Shown here in pieces: positions 57,286 through 64,000 of a DNA stretch of 64,000 bases (position 1 is its first letter; the number at the start of each line of letters is the position of its first letter). The notes beneath the pieces were generated by a model that was not told the origin of the DNA, ran no database searches, and was given only the letters and a program-made list of their open reading frames with translations. The position numbers and the translations under genes were made by a program. The stretch is from Siderastrea radians (taxonomy: Eukaryota > Cnidaria > Anthozoa > Scleractinia > Rhizangiidae). The stretch covers positions 372,001 through 436,000 of the forward strand of contig CAXHKT010000139.1 of assembly GCA_964017195.1 (NCBI GenBank), read 5' to 3'.

Positions 57286-60200
57286 TTGTGTAGAAAGTCT
57301 GCGATTTTTTCGATAAGGTGGAAAAAACCCCCATTTTGGGGCTTTCCCTCAGGCCCCAAAAAGCTCAAAAAGCTAACTGGCGCTCTCGGCTGCATGCACA
57401 AAGCTCCCAAATGCATTCAATCCCTTTGGGACCATCCGAAAAAAATTCCTTTTGTTCAAAAGTACAAAGAAAGCGCGATATGTGCGATCCTTAGGGAAAA
57501 AACCCCATTTTGGGGCATTCCCAGAGGCTCAAAAAGGTGTTCTTATCTGCGCAATCTGTCTGCGCAAGGCTGCGCACTGGCCCAATAATAATGCAAATCC
57601 CTCGGGGCTATCAGAAAAAACAGTTTATTGTGTAGAAAGTCTGCGATTTTTTCGATAAGGTGGAAAAAACCCCCATTTTGGGGCCTTCCCTCAGGCCCCA
57701 AAATGCTCGAAAAGCTAACTGGCGCTCTCGGCTGCATGCACAAAGCTCCCAAATGCATTCAATCCCTTTGGGACCATCCGAAAAAAATTCCTTTTGTTCA
57801 AAAGTACAAAGAAAGCGCGATATGTGCGATCCTTAGGGAAAAAACCCCATTTTGGGGCATTCCCAGAGGCTCAAAAAGGTGTTCTTATCTGCGCAATCTG
57901 TCTGCGCAAGGCTGCGCACTGGCCCAATAATAATGCAAATCCCTCGGGGCTATCAGAAAAAACAGTTTATTGTGTAGAAAGTCTGCGATTTTTTCGATAA
58001 GGTGGAAAAAACCCCCATTTTGGGGCCTTCCCTCAGGCCCCAAAATGCTCGAAAAGCTAACTGGCGCTCTCGGCTGCATGCACAAAGCTCCCAAATGCAT
58101 TCAATCCCTTTGGGACCATCCGAAAAAAATTCCTTTTGTTCAAAAGTACAAAGAAAGCGCGATATGTGCGATCCTTAGGGAAAAAACCCCATTTTGGGGC
58201 ATTCCCAGAGGCTCAAAAAGGTGTTCTTATCTGCGCAATCTGTCTGCGCAAGGCTGCGCACTGGCCCAATAATAATGCAAATCCCTCGGGGCTATCAGAA
58301 AAAACAGTTTATTGTGTAGAAAGTCTGCGATTTTTTCGATAAGGTGGAAAAAACCCCCATTTTGGGGCTTTCCCTCAGGCCCCAAAAAGCTCAAAAAGCT
58401 AACTGGCGCTCTCGGCTGCATGCACAAAGCTCCCAAATGCATTCAATCCCTTTGGGACCATCCGAAAAAAATTCCTTTTGTTCAAAAGTACAAAGAAAGC
58501 GCGATATGTGCGATCCTTAGGGAAAAAACCCCATTTTGGGGCATTCCCAGAGGCTCAAAAAGGTGTTCTTATCTGCGCAATCTGTCTGCGCAAGGCTGCG
58601 CACTGGCCCAATAATAATGCAAATCCCTCGGGGCTATCAGAAAAAACAGTTTATTGTGTAGAAAGTCTGCGATTTTTTCGATAAGGTGGAAAAAACCCCC
58701 ATTTTGGGGCTTTCCCTCAGGCCCCAAAAAGCTCAAAAAGCTAACTGGCGCTCTCGGCTGCATGCACAAAGCTCCCAAATGCATTCAATCCCTTTGGGAC
58801 CATCCGAAAAAAATTCCTTTTGTTCAAAAGTACAAAGAAAGCGCGATATGTGCGATCCTTAGGGAAAAAACCCCATTTTGGGGCATTCCCAGAGGCTCAA
58901 AAAGGTGTTCTTATCTGCGCAATCTGTCTGCGCAAGGCTGCGCACTGGCCCAATAATAATGCAAATCCCTCGGGGCTATCAGAAAAAACAGTTTATTGTG
59001 TAGAAAGTCTGCGATTTTTTCGATAAGGTGGAAAAAACCCCCATTTTGGGGCCTTCCCTCAGGCCCCAAAATGCTCGAAAAGCTAACTGGCGCTCTCGGC
59101 TGCATGCACAAAGCTCCCAAATGCATTCAATCCCTTTGGGACCATCCGAAAAAAATTCCTTTTGTTCAAAAGTACAAAGAAAGCGCGATATGTGCGATCC
59201 TTAGGGAAAAAACCCCATTTTGGGGCATTCCCAGAGGCTCAAAAAGGTGTTCTTATCTGCGCAATCTGTCTGCGCAAGGCTGCGCACTGGCCCAATAATA
59301 ATGCAAATCCCTCGGGGCTATCAGAAAAAACAGTTTATTGTGTAGAAAGTCTGCGATTTTTTCGATAAGGTGGAAAAAACCCCCATTTTGGGGCCTTCCC
59401 TCAGGCCCCAAAATGCTCGAAAAGCTAACTGGCGCTCTCGGCTGCATGCACAAAGCTCCCAAATGCATTCAATCCCTTTGGGACCATCCGAAAAAAATTC
59501 CTTTTGTTCAAAAGTACAAAGAAAGCGCGATATGTGCGATCCTTAGGGAAAAAACCCCATTTTGGGGCATTCCCAGAGGCTCAAAAAGGTGTTCTTATCT
59601 GCGCAATCTGTCTGCGCAAGGCTGCGCACTGGCCCAATAATAATGCAAATCCCTCGGGGCTATCAGAAAAAACAGTTTATTGTGTAGAAAGTCTGCGATT
59701 TTTTCGATAAGGTGGAAAAAACCCCCATTTTGGGGCTTTCCCTCAGGCCCCAAAAAGCTCAAAAAGCTAACTGGCGCTCTCGGCTGCATGCACAAAGCTC
59801 CCAAATGCATTCAATCCCTTTGGGACCATCCGAAAAAAATTCCTTTTGTTCAAAAGTACAAAGAAAGCGCGATATGTGCGATCCTTAGGGAAAAAACCCC
59901 ATTTTGGGGCATTCCCAGAGGCTCAAAAAGGTGTTCTTATCTGCGCAATCTGTCTGCGCAAGGCTGCGCACTGGCCCAATAATAATGCAAATCCCTCGGG
60001 GCTATCAGAAAAAACAGTTTATTGTGTAGAAAGTCTGCGATTTTTTCGATAAGGTGGAAAAAACCCCCATTTTGGGGCTTTCCCTCAGGCCCCAAAAAGC
60101 TCAAAAAGCTAACTGGCGCTCTCGGCTGCATGCACAAAGCTCCCAAATGCATTCAATCCCTTTGGGACCATCCGAAAAAAATTCCTTTTGTTCAAAAGTA

Positions 60201-60363
60201 CAAAGAAAGCGCGATATGTGCGATCCTTAGGGAAAAAACCCCATTTTGGGGCATTCCCAGAGGCTCAAAAAGGTGTTCTTATCTGCGCAATCTGTCTGCG
60301 CAAGGCTGCGCACTGGCCCAATAATAATGCAAATCCCTCGGGGCTATCAGAAAAAACAGTTTA
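57286..60363 (+). repeat. Higher-order repeat: F-E-E-F tetramer (1,368 bp)
   Basis: The order F (57286), E (57628), E (57970), F (58312) is followed by F (58654), E (58996), E (59338), F (59680) and then F (60022), E (60364). Corresponding units give identical translations in the three frames compared, and I found no base difference where I checked the text directly. It is the most homogeneous part of the window, which suggests the most recent amplification here. Confidence 0.92.
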
Positions 60364-63300
60364 TTGTGTAGAAAGTCTGCGATTTTTTCGATAAGGTGGA
60401 AAAAACCCCCATTTTGGGGCCTTCCCTCAGGCCCCAAAATGCTCGAAAAGCTAACTGGCGCTCTCGGCTGCATGCACAAAGCTCCCAAATGCATTCAATC
60501 CCTTTGGGACCATCCGAAAAAAATTCCTTTTGTTCAAAAGTACAAAGAAAGCGCGATATGTGCGATCCTTAGGGAAAAAACCCCATTTTGGGGCATTCCC
60601 AGAGGCTCAAAAAGGTGTTCTTATCTGCGCAATCTGTCTGCGCAAGGCTGCGCACTGGCCCAATAATAATGCAAATCCCTCGGGGCTATCAGAAAAAACA
60701 GTTTATTGTGTAGAAAGTCTGCGATTTTTTCGATAAGGTGGAAAAAACCCCCATTTTGGGCTTTCCCTCAGGCCCCAAAAAGCTCAAAAAGCTAACTGGC
60801 GCTCTCGGCTGCATGCACAAAGCTCCCAAATGCATTCAATCCCTTTGGGACCATCCGAAAAAAATTCCTTTTGTTCAAAAGTACAAAGAAAGCGCGATAT
60901 GTGCGATCCTTAGGGAAAAAACCCCATTTTGGGGCATTCCCAGAGGCTCAAAAAGGTGTTCTTATCTGCGCAATCTGTCTGCGCAAGGCTGCGCACTGGC
61001 CAATTAATAATGCAAATCCCTCGGGGCTATCAGAAAAAACAGTTTATTGTGTAGAAAGTCTGCGAATTTTTCGATAAGGTGGAAAAAACCCCCATTTTGG
61101 GGCCTTCCCTTAGTTCCCAAAATGCTCAAAAAGCTAACTGGTGCTCTCGGCTGCATGCACAAAGCTCCCAAATGCATTCAATCCCTTTGGGACCATCCGA
61201 AAAAAATTCCTTTTGTTCAAAAGTACAAAGAAAGCGCGATATGTGCGATCGTTAGGGAAAAAACCCCATTTTGGGGCATTCCCAGAGGCTCAAAAAGGTG
61301 TTCTTATCTGCGCAACCTGTCTGCGCAAGGCTGCGCACTGGCCCAATAATAATGCAAATCCCTCGGGGCTATCAGAAAAAACAGTTTATTGTGTAGAAAG
61401 TCTGCGATTTTTTCGATAAGGTGGAAAAAACCCCCATTTTGGGGCCTTCCCTCAGGCCCCAAAATGCTCGAAAAGCTAACTGGCGCTCTCGGCTGCATGC
61501 ACAAAGCTCCCAAATGCATTCAATCCCTTTGGGACCATCCGAAAAAAATTCCTTTTGTTCAAAAGTACAAAGAAAGCGCGATATGTGCGATCCTTAGGGA
61601 AAAAACCCCATTTTGGGGCATTCCCAGAGGCTCAAAAAGGTGTTCTTATCTGCGCAATCTGTCTGCGCAAGGCTGCGCACTGGCCCAATAATAATGCAAA
61701 TCCCTCGGGGCTATCAGAAAAAACAGTTTATTGTGTAGAAAGTCTGCGATTTTTTCGATAAGGTGGAAAAAACCCCCATTTTGGGCTTTCCCTCAGGCCC
61801 CAAAAAGCTCAAAAAGCTAACTGGCGCTCTCGGCTGCATGCACAAAGCTCCCAAATGCATTCAATCCCTTTGGGACCATCCGAAAAAAATTCCTTTTGTT
61901 CAAAAGTACAAAGAAAGCGCGATATGTGCGATCCTTAGGGAAAAAACCCCATTTTGGGGCATTCCCAGAGGCTCAAAAAGGTGTTCTTATCTGCGCAATC
62001 TGTCTGCGCAAGGCTGCGCACTGGCCAATTAATAATGCAAATCCCTCGGGGCTATCAGAAAAAACAGTTTATTGTGTAGAAAGTCTGCGATTTTTTCGAT
62101 AAGGTGGAAAAAACCCCCATTTTGGGGCCTTCCCTCAGGCCCCAAAATGCTCGAAAAGCTAACTGGCGCTCTCGGCTGCATGCACAAAGCTCCCAAATGC
62201 ATTCAATCCCTTTGGGACCATCCGAAAAAAATTCCTTTTGTTCAAAAGTACAAAGAAAGCGCGATATGTGCGATCCTTAGGGAAAAAACCCCATTTTGGG
62301 GCATTCCCAGAGGCTCAAAAAGGTGTTCTTATCTGCGCAATCTGTCTGCGCAAGGCTGCGCACTGGCCCAATAATAATGCAAATCCCTCGGGGCTATCAG
62401 AAAAAACAGTTTATTGTGTAGAAAGTCTGCGATTTTTTCGATAAGGTGGAAAAAACCCCCATTTTGGGGCTTTCCCTCAGGCCCCAAAAAGCTCAAAAAG
62501 CTAACTGGCGCTCTCGGCTGCATGCACAAAGCTCCCAAATGCATTCAATCCCTTTGGGACCATCCGAAAAAAATTCCTTTTGTTCAAAAGTACAAAGAAA
62601 GCGCGATATGTGCGATCCTTAGGGAAAAAACCCCATTTTGGGGCATTCCCAGAGGCTCAAAAAGGTGTTCTTATCTGCGCAATCTGTCTGCGCAAGGCTG
62701 CGCACTGGCCCAATAATAATGCAAATCCCTCGGGGCTATCAGAAAAAACAGTTTATTGTGTAGAAAGTCTGCGATTTTTTCGATAAGGTGGAAAAAACCC
62801 CCATTTTGGGGCCTTCCCTCAGGCCCCAAAATGCTCGAAAAGCTAACTGGCGCTCTCGGCTGCATGCACAAAGCTCCCAAATGCATTCAATCCCTTTGGG
62901 ACCATCCGAAAAAAATTCCTTTTGTTCAAAAGTACAAAGAAAGCGCGATATGTGCGATCCTTAGGGAAAAAACCCCATTTTGGGGCATTCCCAGAGGCTC
63001 AAAAAGGTGTTCTTATCTGCGCAATCTGTCTGCGCAAGGCTGCGCACTGGCCCAATAATAATGCAAATCCCTCGGGGCTATCAGAAAAAACAGTTTATTG
63101 TGTAGAAAGTCTGCGATTTTTTCGATAAGGTGGAAAAAAACCCCATTTTGGGCTTTCCCTCAGGCCCCAAAAAGCTCAAAAAGCTAACTGGCGCTCTCGG
63201 CTGCATGCACAAAGCTCCCAAATGCATTCAATCCCTTTGGGACCATCCGAAAAAAATTCCTTTTGTTCAAAAGTACAAAGAAAGCGCGATATGTGCGATC

Positions 63301-64000
63301 CTTAGGGAAAAAACCCCATTTTGGGGCATTCCCAGAGGCTCAAAAAGGTGTTCTTATCTGCGCAATCTGTCTGCGCAAGGCTGCGCACTGGCCCAATAAT
63401 AATGCAAATCCCTCGGGGCTATCAGAAAAAACAGTTTATTGTGTAGAAAGTCTGCGATTTTTTCGATAAGGTGGAAAAAACCCCCATTTTGGGCTTTCCC
63501 TCAGGCCCCAAAAAGCTCAAAAGCTAACTGGCGCTCTCGGCTGCATGCACAAAGCTCCCAAATGCATTCAATCCCTTTGGGACCATCCGAAAAAAATTCC
63601 TTTTGTTCAAAAGTACAAAGAAAGCGCGATATGTGCGATCCTTAGGGAAAAAACCCCATTTTGGGGCATTCCCAGAGGCTCAAAAAGGTGTTCTTATCTG
63701 CGCAATCTGTCTGCGCAAGGCTGCGCACTGGCCCAATAATAATGCAAATCCCTCGGGGCTATCAGAAAAAACAGTTTATTGTGTAGAAAGTCTGCGATTT
63801 TTTCGATAAGGTGGAAAAAAACCCCATTTTGGGGCTTTCCTTCAGGCCCCAAAAAGCTCAAAAAGCTAACTGGCGCTATCGGCTGCATCCACAAAGCTCC
63901 CAAATGCATTCAATCCATTTGGGACCATCCGAAAAAAATTCCTTTTGTTCAAAAGTACAAAGAAAGCGCGATATGTGCGATCCTTAGGGAAAAAACCCCA
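60022..64000 (+). repeat. Segmental copy 2, cut by the window edge
   Basis: Twelve units 60022, 60364, 60706, 61047, 61389, 61731, 62072, 62414, 62756, 63098, 63439 and 63779 match 45321-49300 in order and class. That includes the rare CGATCGTTAGGG V unit (61047) and the AAAAAAACCCC D unit (63098). Differences are few: GCGAATTTTTCG near 61064, CGCAACCTGTC near 61316, one A fewer in 63439 (CTCAAAAGC, 340 bp), and AAAACCCC against AAACCCCC at the start of the final I unit. The last unit is truncated at position 64000. Confidence 0.9.

Larger units (their letters stand above)
1..64000 (+). repeat. Tandem satellite array, 342-bp monomer, fills window
   Basis: Every part of the window is a copy of the same roughly 342-bp unit in the same orientation. 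The box TTGTGTAGAAAG recurs at 15, 357, 699, 1041, 1382 and so on to 63779. That is 186 periods, nearly all 342 bp, with 340, 341, 343 and 344 bp variants from single-base changes in A, C or G runs. The only large spacing break is 2408 to 2920 (512 bp). There is no inversion, foreign insertion or unique DNA. Copies differ by a limited set of substitutions shared between groups of monomers. Arrays of this length and regularity are typical of eukaryotic centromeric or heterochromatic satellites; that role is inferred, since no flanks or protein-binding data are visible. The family and species are not recognised. Confidence 0.99.

Noticed and set aside
23097..63779. The 341-bp D variant as a homopolymer sequencing error
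   Set aside because: The deleted G is always seen with GCTTTCCC and in fixed neighbour contexts (before I or V units), so it is inherited. Isolated A-run length changes, such as those at 1041, 3604 or 47713, could still be errors.
1..64000. CRISPR array
   Set aside because: The repeat unit is 342 bp with no unique spacers, which is satellite organisation.
1..64000. Assembly artefact that copied one monomer
   Set aside because: Monomers differ by many linked, zoned variants, higher-order periods and hybrids, which simple duplication of reads would not create. Local collapse in the most uniform stretch (57.3-60.4 kb) cannot be excluded.

Overview
The whole 64,000-base window is one uninterrupted tandem satellite array. 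A monomer of about 342 bp is repeated head to tail, always in the same orientation, from the first base to the last. I see no protein gene, RNA gene, transposon, CRISPR array or unique sequence on either strand. Both edges cut through a monomer, so the array continues outside the window on both sides. Between the first (position 15) and last (63779) copies of the box TTGTGTAGAAAG there are 186 full monomer periods plus one orphan half-monomer. Scale and organisation point to a eukaryotic chromosome, most plausibly centromeric, pericentromeric or other constitutive heterochromatin. I do not recognise the satellite family and cannot name the organism.

Monomer anatomy (first complete copy 49-390): the 342-bp unit is itself an old dimer. 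Half A (49-223, 175 bp) and half B (224-390, 167 bp) start with the same block and share several further blocks in the same order. The average half is 171 bp, a mononucleosome-scale length. Half A holds a strong inverted repeat (61-92). Half B holds three TGCGCA palindromes (277-305).

Convention for blocks below: a monomer is named by the first T of TTGTGTAGAAAG, which lies 34 bases before half A. Variant classes are: L (GGGGCCTTCCC), F (GGGGCTTTCCC), M (CCCCAAAATGCTC), E (AAAATGCTCGAAAAG), V (CCTCAGTTCCC or CCTTAGTTCCC), D (short, TTTTGGGCTTTCCC), I (GCTATCGGCTGCATCCAC), R (GATATTTTCG plus GGAAAGAAACCCC), N (GGCCAATTAATAATG), G (CCCAGGGGCTC with GGCCTAATAAT), S (AAAGTTGTTC with CTGTGCAATC) and Y (TACAATGAAAGC).

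Layout: 15-7366 is built on a G-containing trimer (about 1,026 bp), interrupted at 2787-2953 by the orphan B half. 7367-9418 is another trimer, present twice. 9077-12836 is a hexamer followed by a pentamer derivative. 12837-21042 is a mosaic with a recurring four-monomer motif. 23097-26854 is the D-I-R trimer (1,025 bp). 27197-31301 is a heptamer (2,395 bp) and its partial copy. 33009-37454 is a heptamer (2,393 bp) and a shortened copy. 37455-41901 is tetramer/pentamer blocks. 41560-49421 is reshuffled N-V-E-D-F blocks. 48739-50788 is D-I-R again. 50789-53524 is a V-E-FM trimer. 53525-57285 is mixed. 57286-60363 is an apparently perfect F-E-E-F tetramer. 60022-64000 is a second copy of 45321-49300, shifted by about 14.7 kb.

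No genes act together here. What can be read is a history of unequal exchange: higher-order repeats of several periods, hybrid monomers at deletion junctions, a half-unit recombinant, local variant clusters and a long-range segmental copy.
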